Shown here piece after piece: positions 9,661 through 18,185 of a DNA stretch of 64,000 nucleotides (position 1 is the first letter of the stretch; every line of letters begins with the position of its first letter). The notes beneath the pieces are model-generated. The model did not search any database and was not told the origin of the DNA. It saw only the letters and a program-made list of their open reading frames with translations. Source of the stretch: Oscillospiraceae bacterium (lineage in GTDB: Bacteria; Bacillota; Clostridia; Oscillospirales; Oscillospiraceae); assembly GCA_017436955.1 (NCBI GenBank), contig JAFSCD010000016.1, positions 1 to 64,000 on the forward strand, in the 5' to 3' direction. A program made the position numbers and the translations under genes.

Positions 9661-11043
9661 ATGGCAAAAAAAGTTCAATTTGTAGAGACTGTCCTGCGTG
9701 ACGCGAACCAGTCTCTCATCGCCACCCGTCTGCCCTACTCCAAGTTCGAGCCTATGCTGGAAACCATCGACAGAGCCGGTTACTACGCCGCAGAATGCTG
9801 GGGCGGCGCAACCTTCGACGTCTGCCTGCGTTACTTGAACGAGGATCCCTGGGAGCGTCTGCGCAAGATCCGCGCCAAGATGCCCAACACCAAGCTGCAG
9901 ATGCTGCTGCGCGGTCAGAATGTTTTGGGCTACTCCCACTATCCCGATGATTTTGTCAAGCTGTTTGTGCAGAAGGCTGTCGAAAACGGTATGGACATCA
10001 TCCGTATCTTCGACGCGCTGAACGATACCCAGAATATGAAGGTAGCTATGGAAGCCTGCGTCAACGCCGGCGCCATCGCTTCCGGTACCATCTCCTACAC
10101 CACCAGCCCCGTCCATACCCACGCCAAGTATGTGGAAATGGTCAAGGAGCTGAAGGAAATGGGCGCCGGCACCATCTGCATTAAGGATATGGCCGGCATT
10201 ATGGGTCCCCAGGAGGCTTATGATCTGGTCAGCGCCATCAAGGACGCTGTGGATCTGCCCATCGACCTGCACACCCACTCCACCACCGGTCTTGCCTTTA
10301 TGACCTACCTGAAGGCCATCGAAGCCGGCTGCGACATTATCGACACCGCCATTTCTCCCTTCTCCGGCGGCACCAGCCAGCCTGCCACCGAGACCCTGGC
10401 TTACGCACTGCGTCAGCTGGGCTACGAGGTGGATCTGGATGATACCTGCACCAAGCAGATCGCTGACTACTTCAAGACCGTGCGTGACGAGTTCGTGGCT
10501 GACGGCACCCTGATGCCCAAGTCCATGGCTACCGATACCCAGTGTCTGACCTACCAGATCCCCGGCGGTATGCTTTCTAACCTGCTGAGCCAGCTCAAGC
10601 AGATGAACGCTCTGGATAAGTTCGACGAAGCTCTGATCGAGACGCCGCAGGTCCGCAGAGATCTGGGCTTTCCCCCGCTGGTCACCCCCACCTCCCAGAT
10701 GGTGGGCGTGCAGGCAGTTACCAATGTTCTGCAGGGCGAGCGCTATAAGAAGGTCTCCAAGGAAGTGAAGGCTTACTGCCGCGGCGAATACGGTCGTACG
10801 CCCGCTCCCATTGATCCCGAGGTCCAGAAGCTGATCCTGGGTGACGAGCAGCCCATCACCGGCCGCTACGCCGACACCCTGGCTCCCGTGGTGGAAAGCA
10901 CCCGTGAGAAGCTGGGCGATCTGGCAAAAACCGATGAGGACGTTTTGAGCTACATCGCATTCCCCAACCTGGCTGAAAAGTTCCTGGAAGAACGCAAGGC
11001 CAAGGAAGAGAATGTTGCTACCTACTCCATCGTGGAGTGCTAA
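9661..11043 (+). CDS. oadA: Oxaloacetate decarboxylase alpha subunit (carboxyltransferase), without fused biotin domain
   Basis: A 460-residue carboxyltransferase of the pyruvate carboxylase/OadA family. It moves carboxyl from oxaloacetate to biotin. Metal-site and substrate motifs: LRDANQSLIATR near the N-terminus, ICIKDMAGIMGP (active-site lysine, about residue 178) and DLHTHSTTGLA (metal-binding histidines). Full OadA carries a C-terminal biotin domain; here the chain stops before one, and biotin is supplied by the separate gene at 11409. The frame is open from 9508, but ATG 9661 has GGAGG 11 bases upstream and matches the family start. Pyruvate carboxylase subunit B is the main alternative name; the gamma and beta subunits that follow favour the Na+-pumping decarboxylase. 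Confidence 0.92.
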   Translation: MAKKVQFVETVLRDANQSLIATRLPYSKFEPMLETIDRAGYYAAECWGGATFDVCLRYLNEDPWERLRKIRAKMPNTKLQMLLRGQNVLGYSHYPDDFVKLFVQKAVENGMDIIRIFDALNDTQNMKVAMEACVNAGAIASGTISYTTSPVHTHAKYVEMVKELKEMGAGTICIKDMAGIMGPQEAYDLVSAIKDAVDLPIDLHTHSTTGLAFMTYLKAIEAGCDIIDTAISPFSGGTSQPATETLAYALRQLGYEVDLDDTCTKQIADYFKTVRDEFVADGTLMPKSMATDTQCLTYQIPGGMLSNLLSQLKQMNALDKFDEALIETPQVRRDLGFPPLVTPTSQMVGVQAVTNVLQGERYKKVSKEVKAYCRGEYGRTPAPIDPEVQKLILGDEQPITGRYADTLAPVVESTREKLGDLAKTDEDVLSYIAFPNLAEKFLEERKAKEENVATYSIVEC

Positions 11044-11055
11044 GGAGGCAGTATT

Positions 11056-11406
11056 ATGATGATGCTTGCTGCCGCTGCTGACAATATGGGCATTGCGGAT
11101 GCCGGTATCGTGGCTCTGCTGGGTTACGGCGTTGTTTTCTTCGGCCTGATCCTGCTGCTGATCGTGGTTTCCATTTTGGGCAAAGCCTTCACCAGAGGTG
11201 AGAAAAAGCCCGAAAAGGTGGAAGAGCCCGCACCTGCGCCTGCTCCCGTTGTAACCGAACCCCAGCTGGCTCCTGGCTCTGCCGGTCAGCTGAAGCTGCA
11301 CGATGTTCCCCCGAAAACCGCTGCCATGCTGATGGCGATCGTAGCCGACAAAATGGGCAAGCCCCTGAACGAGCTGCGCTTCATTTCCATTAAGGAGGTC
11401 AAGTAA
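11056..11406 (+). CDS. oadG: Oxaloacetate decarboxylase gamma-type subunit (OadG)
   Basis: A 116-residue small membrane subunit that would anchor the carboxyltransferase to the beta channel. One membrane segment is seen at about residues 19-43 ([19 protein letters not shown]), then a charged and Pro/Ala-rich linker ([10 protein letters not shown]), then a C-terminal tail [17 protein letters not shown]. The tail resembles an extra helical domain found in some Clostridia OadG proteins (recollection). Start AAGGAGG is at 11043. It lies 12 bases after oadA and 2 bases before the biotin-carrier gene. Confidence 0.82.
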   Translation: MMMLAAAADNMGIADAGIVALLGYGVVFFGLILLLIVVSILGKAFTRGEKKPEKVEEPAPAPAPVVTEPQLAPGSAGQLKLHDVPPKTAAMLMAIVADKMGKPLNELRFISIKEVK

Positions 11407-11408
11407 TT

Positions 11409-12128
11409 ATGAAATATAAGGTTACCCTCAATGGTCGTACCTACGAGGTCGAGGTCGAAGCCGGCAAGGCTATGCTCCTGAATGAGTACGCCGCCGTTGC
11501 CCCTGCTGCAGCTCCCGTGGCTGCTCCCGCATCCGTGGCCGCTGCTCCTGCTGCCGCACCTGCCGCACCTGCTGCCGGCGTTACCGTTTCCGGAGGTGAG
11601 AGCGTTACCGCTCCCATGCCCGGCAACATCCTGAAGGTCAATGTCGCTGCCGGTCAGGCTGTCAAGAAGGGCGATGTTCTGATCGTTCTGGAAGCTATGA
11701 AGATGGAAAATGAGATCATGGCTCCCTGTGACGGCGTTGTTTCCGCTGTTCCCGTAGCCAAGGGCGCTACCGTCAATACCGGCGATCTGCTGGTTGCCAT
11801 CGGCGGCACCGTTACCGCTGCCGCACCTGCTCCCGTAGCTGCGCCTGCACCTGCTGCCGAGCCCGCAGCCGTACCCGTGGCTGCTCCCGCACCCGTGGCC
11901 GCCGCTCCCGTTGCCGGTGAGGCTGTGAAGGCTCCTATGCCCGGCAACATCCTGAAGGTCAACGTTGCTGCCGGTCAGGCCGTCAAGGAAGGCGACGTTC
12001 TTCTGGTTCTGGAAGCCATGAAGATGGAAAATGAGATTATGGCTTCCAAGTCCGGCACCGTTGCGCAGGTGCTGGTATCCAAGGGCGCCAGCGTAAATAC
12101 CGACGATGTTCTGGTCGTCCTGGCATAA
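11409..12128 (+). CDS. Biotin carrier subunit with two tandem biotinyl domains
   Basis: A 239-residue protein: an N-terminal strand ([17 protein letters not shown]), an Ala/Pro-rich linker, one biotinyl domain, a second Ala/Pro linker and a second biotinyl domain. Both domains keep the biotin-accepting EAMKMENEI motif, with target lysines K98 and K205 exactly 107 residues apart, and share the entry [22 protein letters not shown] of the two domains is close to 90% alike by eye (11610-11724 versus 11931-12045), so the duplication is recent or kept alike. Carriers in glutaconyl-CoA and oxaloacetate decarboxylases usually have one such domain. It would shuttle carboxyl between the alpha and beta subunits. 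BioY at 24380 could supply biotin. Confidence 0.93.
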   Translation: MKYKVTLNGRTYEVEVEAGKAMLLNEYAAVAPAAAPVAAPASVAAAPAAAPAAPAAGVTVSGGESVTAPMPGNILKVNVAAGQAVKKGDVLIVLEAMKMENEIMAPCDGVVSAVPVAKGATVNTGDLLVAIGGTVTAAAPAPVAAPAPAAEPAAVPVAAPAPVAAAPVAGEAVKAPMPGNILKVNVAAGQAVKEGDVLLVLEAMKMENEIMASKSGTVAQVLVSKGASVNTDDVLVVLA

Positions 12129-12139
12129 GGAGGATCCCA

Positions 12140-13405
12140 ATGAATATCAATATCGGTGAAGTTCTGCTGAATTTGTGGAACGATTCCGGTTTTTCTGCCA
12201 TCATCAACGGCTTTGGTGCCGGTGGCTGGCAGAATCTGGTTATGATCATTATTGGCTGCGTGCTGCTGTACCTGGGTATCGTCAAGCAGTTTGAGCCGCT
12301 GCTGCTGGTGGGTATTGCATTCGGCTGTATTTTGAGCAACCTGCCTCCCGTTCCCGGCGCTGCTGCCATGTACAATCAGGATCTGTGGAACGCTTACATC
12401 AACGGATCTGCCTACCAGGTGCTGAACGAGGCCGGCGAGGTCATCAAGACCATTGAGGAGATCCACTTTACAGACATTATTCACTACGGCGGTCTGCTGG
12501 ACATCTTCTATATCGGTGTCAAGGCCGGACTTTATCCCTGCCTGATCTTTATGGGCGTTGGCGCAATGACCGACTTTGGCCCTCTGCTCTCCAATCCCAA
12601 GAGCCTGCTGTTGGGCGCTGCTGCACAGATGGGCGTATTTGCCGCATTCTTTGGCGCTGTCGCCCTGGGCTTTACCGGTCAGGAGGCCGCTTCCATCGGT
12701 ATCATCGGTGGTGCTGACGGTCCTACCGCCATCTTCCTGACTACCAAGCTGGCGCCCCATCTGCTGGGTGCCATCGCTGTGGCTGCTTACTCCTATATGG
12801 CGCTGATCCCCCTGATCCAGCCGCCCTTTATGAAGATGCTGACCACCGCAAAGCAGCGCAAGATCAAAATGGTGCAGACCCGGAACGTGTCCAAGACCGA
12901 GAAGATCATCTTTCCCATTCTGGTTACCATCTTCGTGGCGCTGCTGCTGCCCGATACCGCACCGCTGGTAGGCTGCCTGATGCTGGGCAATCTGTTTAAG
13001 GAAACCGGCGTTACCGACCGCCTGAGCGACACCGTACAGAATGCGCTGATGAACATCGTCACCATTCTGCTGTCCACCGCTGTTGGCGCTACCATGGTAG
13101 GCTCCACCTTCCTGACGGTAGAGACCCTGAAGATCGTTGTGCTGGGCGTTTGTGCGTTCATTCTGTCCACCTGCGGTGGCCTGGTTGGCGGCGTTATCAT
13201 GTGCAAGTTGACCGGTGGTAAGGTCAATCCGCTGATCGGCTCTGCCGGTGTGTCCGCCGTTCCTATGGCAGCCCGTGTTGCCAATAAGGAAGGTCAGAAG
13301 GCCAACCCCTCCAACTTCCTGCTGATGCACGCTATGGGCCCCAACGTGGCCGGCGTTATCGGCTCTGCCATCGCTGCAGGCTTCCTGCTCAGCGTTTTTG
13401 GTTAA
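12140..13405 (+). CDS. oadB: Na+-translocating decarboxylase beta subunit
   Basis: A 421-residue polytopic membrane protein of the OadB/GcdB/MmdB family. It decarboxylates carboxybiotin and pumps Na+ outward. It has about nine or more membrane segments, and the family region GIIGGADGPTAIFLTTKLAP, which carries the Na+-coupling aspartate (DGPT), is intact around residue 195. The C-terminal block GSAGVSAVPMAARV is also typical. Start AAGGAGGATCCC precedes ATG 12140. It is the last gene of the operon. The beta subunit alone does not set the substrate; the pyruvate carboxylase-type alpha subunit points to oxaloacetate. Confidence 0.94.
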   Translation: MNINIGEVLLNLWNDSGFSAIINGFGAGGWQNLVMIIIGCVLLYLGIVKQFEPLLLVGIAFGCILSNLPPVPGAAAMYNQDLWNAYINGSAYQVLNEAGEVIKTIEEIHFTDIIHYGGLLDIFYIGVKAGLYPCLIFMGVGAMTDFGPLLSNPKSLLLGAAAQMGVFAAFFGAVALGFTGQEAASIGIIGGADGPTAIFLTTKLAPHLLGAIAVAAYSYMALIPLIQPPFMKMLTTAKQRKIKMVQTRNVSKTEKIIFPILVTIFVALLLPDTAPLVGCLMLGNLFKETGVTDRLSDTVQNALMNIVTILLSTAVGATMVGSTFLTVETLKIVVLGVCAFILSTCGGLVGGVIMCKLTGGKVNPLIGSAGVSAVPMAARVANKEGQKANPSNFLLMHAMGPNVAGVIGSAIAAGFLLSVFG

Positions 13406-13412
13406 GTAAGCC

Positions 13413-13456
13413 AATCCCCACGCAAGCTTCTGCTTGCGTGGGGATTTTCTTTTTTT
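13413..13456 (+). terminator. Terminator of the oad operon
   Basis: AATCCCCACGCAAGC pairs with GCTTGCGTGGGGATT across a short loop and is followed by TTCTTTTTTT. Confidence 0.92.
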
Positions 13457-13465
13457 ATTTCCGCA

Positions 13466-13505
13466 GGGGATTGCCACGTCGGGCATTCGCCCTCCTCGCA
13501 ATGAC
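13466..13505 (+). repeat. 40-bp dispersed repeat, copy 1 (degenerate centre)
   Basis: It begins GGGGATTGCCACG and ends CTCGCAATGAC. It has the same ends as the copies at 18116-18155 and 34310-34353, but the middle differs (TCGGGCATTCGCCC). Confidence 0.7.
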
Positions 13506-13756
13506 ACACTGTTTTAACATCGCAGCAAATTGCGACAAATTTACCCTACACAATTCGTGTACAATACCCCTGAAAGGAGGGTAAAAACCGCCGTAAAATA
13601 TTTCTATTTTTTGATTGCATTTTTATCTCGAAGCTTTGGAAAAAATCCTTGAATTTTCCACAAAAATGTGTTAAAATTTACGGTGAGGAAATATCGCATT
13701 TTTTACAGTTTTTCAACTGGTTTTTTCGAGATTTTGCACCGAAAGGAGCTAAAATT
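13506..13756 (+). promoter_or_regulatory. dnaA upstream region with promoter and DnaA box
   Basis: A 250-bp AT-rich stretch without a gene. Promoter: -35 TTGAAT (13649-13654), 17-bp spacer, -10 TAAAAT (13672-13677). A DnaA-box-like TTTTCCACA (13654-13662) lies inside the spacer, so DnaA could repress its own promoter. The ribosome site AAAGGAG is at 13742. It may also be one half of the replication origin. Confidence 0.65.
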
Positions 13757-15070
13757 ATGTATTCATCTGCCTATGTTTGGGCCAAGGTTCTCAACCATAT
13801 GGAAGAACGCCTGGGCTCTGTGACCGTATCGGCCTGGTTTGACGATGCGGAGGTGGTGGAGCTGACAGAGGAGCACCTGATTTTGCACACCTCCTCGGAG
13901 TTCCGCCAGGAGATCATCCGCCGGCGCTGCACCGAATTTATCCGGGATGCGCTGAAGGAAATTTTCAATTCCGACGCCAAGCTGCTGGTATTTGGCGATG
14001 CGGAGCTGGAGGCTTTCCGCTCCAAGGATAAGAAGGACAGCACTTTGGATTTTAATCCCCAGTTTTCCTTTGACAGCTTTATCGTAGGTCCTTCCAACCG
14101 CTTTGCACACAGCGCGGCCATAGCCGTAGCCAGCCATCCCGGTGACGTCTACAATCCCCTGTTCATTTACGGACCTCCCGGTGTGGGCAAGACCCATCTG
14201 CTGTATGCCATCGCCAACGGCATCCGCAACACCAATCCCGATGCCAAGATCGTATACATCAAGGGTGACCAGTTCACCAACGAGCTGATCGCCGCCATCC
14301 AAAGCGGTAAGAACATCGAATTCCGCAGCAAATACCGGGAAGCGGATCTGTTTCTGATCGACGACGTGCAGTTTATTGCCGGCAAGGAATCCACTCAGGA
14401 GGAATTCTTCCATACCTTCAATACGCTGTACGAAGCCCGCAAGCAGATCGTTATGACCGCTGACCGGAAGCCCAGCGATATGCTGACCCTGGAGGATCGG
14501 CTGCGTACCCGTTTTGAGTGGGGTCTGCTGGCGGATATTCAGCCGCCGGATTATGAGACCCGTATGGCGATCCTGAAAAACAAGGCTGACCGTCTGGGTC
14601 TTGAGTTAAGCGACGAGGTCTGCCACTACATCGCCAACAACATCACCAACAATGTCCGCCAGATCGAAGGCACCGTCAAGAAGATTCTGGCATACCGTGA
14701 CCTGAACGATATGCCGCTGGATCTGCCCAACATCTCCCGCGCCATTGAGGATATGTTCAAGGCCGAAGGCAGCGCGCTGCCCACGCCTAACCTGATCATC
14801 AGCCAGGTCTGCAAATTCTACAGCATCGACGAAGCCACGCTGCGGAGCACTTTGAAGAGCAAGGGTACTGCCGAGGCCCGTCAGGTGGCGATGTATCTAG
14901 TTCGCAAGCTGACGAATCTGAGCCTGCCGGACATCGGTCAGGAATTCCGCCGGGACCATTCCACCGTTCACCACGCCATCAATAAGGTGGAAGCCGGGCT
15001 GAAAAACGGCGATGTAACATTGCAGAACAACATCCGGGATATCACCGCAAACATCAATTCCTGCCTGTAA
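13757..15070 (+). CDS. dnaA: Chromosomal replication initiator DnaA
   Basis: A 437-residue DnaA. Domain I at about 1-80, then a short linker (KDSTLDFNPQFSFDSF marks the start of domain III), the AAA+ P-loop GPPGVGKTHLL, Walker B FLIDDVQF, sensor region and arginine finger (LRTRFEWGL), and domain IV with the DnaA signature (FRRDHSTVHHAI near the C-terminus). It binds DnaA boxes and opens oriC. ATG 13757 with AAAGGAG is used; an upstream in-frame ATG at 13649 overlaps the promoter and is not used. It heads the dnaA-dnaN-recF-gyrBA cluster. Confidence 0.98.
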   Translation: MYSSAYVWAKVLNHMEERLGSVTVSAWFDDAEVVELTEEHLILHTSSEFRQEIIRRRCTEFIRDALKEIFNSDAKLLVFGDAELEAFRSKDKKDSTLDFNPQFSFDSFIVGPSNRFAHSAAIAVASHPGDVYNPLFIYGPPGVGKTHLLYAIANGIRNTNPDAKIVYIKGDQFTNELIAAIQSGKNIEFRSKYREADLFLIDDVQFIAGKESTQEEFFHTFNTLYEARKQIVMTADRKPSDMLTLEDRLRTRFEWGLLADIQPPDYETRMAILKNKADRLGLELSDEVCHYIANNITNNVRQIEGTVKKILAYRDLNDMPLDLPNISRAIEDMFKAEGSALPTPNLIISQVCKFYSIDEATLRSTLKSKGTAEARQVAMYLVRKLTNLSLPDIGQEFRRDHSTVHHAINKVEAGLKNGDVTLQNNIRDITANINSCL

Positions 15071-15314
15071 AGTTATCCACATCAGGCTGTGGAATGTGGA
15101 AAGATAACCTGTGCATAACCTGCACTGCGAAATATGTCAAATCCCGCTGTTGAAAAGTTATCCTTTTTCCAATTCCGCCTGTGGATAAAAAGTGCCCGGA
15201 TTTACTGGACGAATTAGGGTTTTCCACATAAGTTTGGACTACTGATACTGTTACTGCATTATTTCTTATTTTTATATATAAATTAGATTCTAATAGACAG
15301 AAAGGAAATTTGCT
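15071..15314 (+). other. Likely replication origin (oriC) segment between dnaA and dnaN
   Basis: Exact DnaA boxes occur at 15073-15081 (TTATCCACA) and 15180-15188 (TGTGGATAA, reverse). Near boxes are at 15220-15228 (TTTTCCACA) and about 15095-15103 (TGTGGAAAG). An AT-only run around 15258-15296 could be the unwinding element. A dnaN promoter should lie here too, but no clear -35/-10 pair stands out. Confidence 0.72.
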
Positions 15315-16424
15315 ATGCGTTTTACCTGTGAAAAAAGTATGCTGGTTGCCGGCCTGAATATTGCCAGCCGCACCGTTGCCCAGAAGAGCTCGCTTTCCGC
15401 ACTGGAGGGTATCCTCTGTAACGCAGCCGATGGTCTGACCCTCACCGGCTATAATATGGAAACTGCTATCAGCTATTGTATCGAGGCCGAGGTTACCGAG
15501 GCTGGTCAGTGCATTCTGCCTGCAAGACTTTTCGGTGATATCATCCGCCGACTGCCGGAAGGTCCCGTTACCGTTCTGGTGGATGACAACTATAAGATCT
15601 CCATCCGCGCCGGCTATGCTTCTTTCACCATCAGCGCCGAAAGCGCCGAGGATTATCCGGAGCTGCCGGAGGTATCCGAGGGTCGCCCCGTGCAAATTCC
15701 CCAGAATGTACTGAAGGATCTGATTTCCGGCACCATCTTTGCCGTTTCCGAAAATCAGGGCAGACCCATCCACACCGGCGTGAAATTTGAGGTGGAAAAC
15801 GACAGTATCTCCGCCATTGCCGTGGACGGCTTCCGTCTGGCACGCAAGACCTATCACACGCCCGAACAGACCGGCTGGAATCTGAACTTTGTTGTTCCTG
15901 CTGCCGGATTGAAGGAAGTGGAAAAGATCCTGACCGACAGCGATGATGACGCGTTCTTCACCCTGGGCAGCAAGCACATTCTGTTTAGGATCGGTGACGC
16001 GACCCTGATCTGCCGTCTGCTGGAGGGTGATTTCCTGGATTGGCGCAGAGTCGTGCCCCAGAACTGCCCCATCAAGCTGACCGCCCACGTCAGTGATCTG
16101 GCAAGCTCCATCGAGCGCGTGGGTCTGATCGTTTCTGAAAAGTACAAAAGCCCGGTGCGCTGCGTATTTGCGGATCAGGTGCTGCAGCTGCGTACCCAGA
16201 CCACCATCGGCGCCGCAGAGGATCGCTGCGCTATTGCCGGTGACGGTAAGGATCTGGAGATCGGCTTCAACGTCCGTTATCTGGCGGATGCCCTGCGTGT
16301 GATCCCCTCCGAGGAGGTCGTTATGGAGCTGACCAACGGCTTAAGCCCCATCGTGCTGACCTCTGCAGAGGAAAAGTATGACTTTGCTTATATGATCCTG
16401 CCGGTGCGGATCAAGAACGGATAA
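15315..16424 (+). CDS. dnaN: DNA polymerase III beta sliding clamp
   Basis: A 369-residue sliding clamp, the ring that tethers replicative polymerase to DNA. The three-domain length fits. The opening MRFTCEKSMLVAGLNIASRTV and the closing TSAEEKYDFAYMILPVRI (the usual P-[VM]-R-[IL] end) are characteristic. GAAAGGAAAT precedes the ATG. It follows the oriC segment and is followed within 7 bases by the S4 gene. Confidence 0.97.
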   Translation: MRFTCEKSMLVAGLNIASRTVAQKSSLSALEGILCNAADGLTLTGYNMETAISYCIEAEVTEAGQCILPARLFGDIIRRLPEGPVTVLVDDNYKISIRAGYASFTISAESAEDYPELPEVSEGRPVQIPQNVLKDLISGTIFAVSENQGRPIHTGVKFEVENDSISAIAVDGFRLARKTYHTPEQTGWNLNFVVPAAGLKEVEKILTDSDDDAFFTLGSKHILFRIGDATLICRLLEGDFLDWRRVVPQNCPIKLTAHVSDLASSIERVGLIVSEKYKSPVRCVFADQVLQLRTQTTIGAAEDRCAIAGDGKDLEIGFNVRYLADALRVIPSEEVVMELTNGLSPIVLTSAEEKYDFAYMILPVRIKNG

Positions 16425-16430
16425 TTGGCT

Positions 16431-16676
16431 ATGAAAGTTACCGTACGGAAAAAAGAAAATCATATTCCCGTTGTGATCGGCACGGAGTTTATCAAGCTGG
16501 AATCTGCCATGAAGCTGGCGAATATCATGCCCTCCGGCGGCAGCGCCAAGCAGGAGATCCAGGCCGGTTACGTGCTGGTAAACGGTGAGATCTGCACGAT
16601 GCGTGGCAAGAAGCTGTATCCCGGCGATACCTTCAGCTACGACGGCGAGACCTGGTGTATCCATGCGGCTGTGTGA
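16431..16676 (+). CDS. S4-domain RNA-binding protein (YaaA/RlbA type)
   Basis: An 81-residue single S4 domain: FIKLESAMKLANIMPSGG, then KQEIQAGYVLVNGEICTMRGKKLYPGD, the RNA-binding loop of the fold. Genes of this family sit between dnaN and recF in most Firmicutes (B. subtilis yaaA). Their role is not firmly settled; ribosome assembly has been proposed. ATG 16431 lies six bases after the dnaN stop without a strong ribosome site, so translational coupling to dnaN is likely. It overlaps recF by 14 bases. Confidence 0.9.
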   Translation: MKVTVRKKENHIPVVIGTEFIKLESAMKLANIMPSGGSAKQEIQAGYVLVNGEICTMRGKKLYPGDTFSYDGETWCIHAAV

Positions 16677-17763
16677 TATTACGCTCCGGGATTTTCGAAA
16701 TTACGAATGTCAGCAGATCGCATTTGATCCCGGTGTAAATTTGATCGTGGGCGATAATGCCCAGGGTAAGACCAATCTTCTGGAAGCTATCTGCTATTTA
16801 GGCTCCGGAAAGAGCTTCCGGGCGCAAAAAACGGGAGAAATGGTGCGCTTTGGCGCGGATTTTGCCGATATTGAAGGCAGCGTGTTCTCCCAGGAGCGGT
16901 TGCAGACCCTGCGTTGGGTGCTGTTTTCCGGCTCCCGACCCCGACAGCTTTGGAAAAACGGCGTGAAAAAGAAAACGGCGGCGGATATATCCGGTGTTAT
17001 GTCAACCGTTTTATTCTGCCCCGAGGATCTGATGGTGCTCAAATCCGGCGCCTCCGCACGGCGGCGCCTGGGTGACCACGCCCTGTGCCAGCTGCGCCCC
17101 AACTATGACGCGGCGCTAACGGAGTACAACCGTATTCTGGAGATCAAGAGCAAAATACTGAAGGATCATTTTGAAAATCCTGCGGTGCTGGAGATCCTGC
17201 CGGAGTACAACACCCGGCTGTGCCAGGTAGGCGCGCTGCTCATCAGCTACCGTGCCAGATTTTATGAAGGTCTCGGTAAGGAGGCTGCCCGGTATCATCA
17301 GCAATTTTCCGGCGGCGCCGAAGAATTTGTGCTGGATTACAAAACCGTTTCCACGGTTGCGGATCCCTTTGCCCCGGTGGATACGCTGGTTGCGGCTTTG
17401 CAGGAACATCTGGAAAGTCATTATCGGGCGGAGCTGGAAACGGCACAGTGCCTTACCGGTCCCCATAAGGATGATTTTTCTGTCAGCCTTTCCGGGATCG
17501 ACCTGAAAGCCTACGGCTCCCAGGGGCAGACCCGGACGGCGGCCATCAGCCTGAAGCTGGCGCAGCGTGAGCTGATGAAACGGGAATCGGGCGAAGAGCC
17601 GGTGCTGCTGTTGGACGATGTTCTGTCGGAATTGGACCCCGGCCGGCAGGATTTTGTGCTGAATCAGATCGTTTCCGGTCAGGTGTTTATCACCTGCTGC
17701 GAGCCCGGCCGCTTCACCAAGCTGGGAAAGACCATTGAAATTGAAAAAGGAAATGTAAAATAA
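16663..17763 (+). CDS. recF: DNA replication and repair protein RecF
   Basis: A 366-residue SMC-like ATPase that helps RecOR load RecA at gaps. It opens MRLCDITLRDFRNYE; the P-loop is GDNAQGKTN, the signature region SQGQTRTAAISLKLA, and Walker B VLLLDDVLSELD. ATG 16663 lies inside the S4 gene, 14 bases before its end, typical of this cluster. In B. subtilis remB and gyrB follow; here a foreign-looking GIY-YIG gene intervenes and remB has moved behind rnhA. Confidence 0.96.
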   Translation: MRLCDITLRDFRNYECQQIAFDPGVNLIVGDNAQGKTNLLEAICYLGSGKSFRAQKTGEMVRFGADFADIEGSVFSQERLQTLRWVLFSGSRPRQLWKNGVKKKTAADISGVMSTVLFCPEDLMVLKSGASARRRLGDHALCQLRPNYDAALTEYNRILEIKSKILKDHFENPAVLEILPEYNTRLCQVGALLISYRARFYEGLGKEAARYHQQFSGGAEEFVLDYKTVSTVADPFAPVDTLVAALQEHLESHYRAELETAQCLTGPHKDDFSVSLSGIDLKAYGSQGQTRTAAISLKLAQRELMKRESGEEPVLLLDDVLSELDPGRQDFVLNQIVSGQVFITCCEPGRFTKLGKTIEIEKGNVK

Positions 17764-17767
17764 TTAT

Positions 17768-17807
17768 GTCATTGCGAGCCAGTGCGAACACTGGCGTGGC
17801 AATCCCC
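17768..17807 (-). repeat. 40-bp dispersed repeat, copy 2: left inverted end of the GIY-YIG unit
   Basis: An exact 40-base reverse complement of the copy at 18116-18155. It begins GTCATTGCGAGCCAGTGCGA on the plus strand. It starts five bases after the recF stop. Confidence 0.95.
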
Positions 17808-17823
17808 TGGAAAGAGGAGTAAT

Positions 17824-18111
17824 GTGAATTATTACGTTTATATTCTCACCAACGCACACAAAACTGTATTGTATACAGGCGTCACAAATGACCTTAAGCG
17901 AAGGGTATATGAGCATAAGAATCACTTAGATAAAGGAAGTTTTACATCCCAATATAATGTCGAATATCTAGTATATTATGAAGTAACCAATAATATCGAG
18001 TCTGCGATTTCCAGAGAAAAGCAAATCAAAGGCTGGAATAGAAAAAGAAAAGAAAAACTAATTGAGCAGAAAAACCCAAATTGGAGTGATATTTATGATA
18101 GTATCCTTTGA
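17824..18111 (+). CDS. GIY-YIG nuclease-domain protein inserted between recF and gyrB
   Basis: A 95-residue stand-alone GIY-YIG domain of the small UPF0213/YhbQ-like type: YYVYILTN (GIY strand), LYTGVTNDLKRRVYEHK (YIG strand with T for I, and the catalytic arginine), and ISREKQIKGWNR with the metal-binding glutamate; NPNWSDIYD is a common family ending. GTG 17824 is the start, with AAAGAGGAG upstream. Base composition is foreign: 27% and 33% GC in the lines 17941-18060, against about 60% in neighbouring gyrB. The gene is bracketed by perfect 40-bp inverted repeats that also occur alone elsewhere in the window. Cutting activity and target are unknown; a role in spreading the repeats is inference. 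Confidence 0.9.
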   Translation: MNYYVYILTNAHKTVLYTGVTNDLKRRVYEHKNHLDKGSFTSQYNVEYLVYYEVTNNIESAISREKQIKGWNRKRKEKLIEQKNPNWSDIYDSIL

Positions 18112-18115
18112 ACTT

Positions 18116-18155
18116 GGGGATTGCCACGCCAGTGTTCGCACTGGCTCGCAATGAC
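18116..18155 (+). repeat. 40-bp dispersed repeat, copy 3: right inverted end of the GIY-YIG unit
   Basis: It begins GGGGATTGCCACGCCAGTGT and ends GCTCGCAATGAC. Its interior can form a CCAGTG/CACTGG stem. It is exactly complementary to 17768-17807. Confidence 0.95.
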
Positions 18156-18185
18156 CGCTTTAATTTTACATTAGGAGGACTATGC

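Noticed and set aside
9652-13507. Long antisense frames opposite the oad operon (9652-11301 and 11975-13507)
   Set aside because: The sense genes are fully recognisable and the antisense products have no family features.
13649-13756. Upstream start of dnaA at 13649
   Set aside because: It overlaps the -35/-10 promoter; ATG 13757 has AAAGGAG and the normal DnaA N-terminus.
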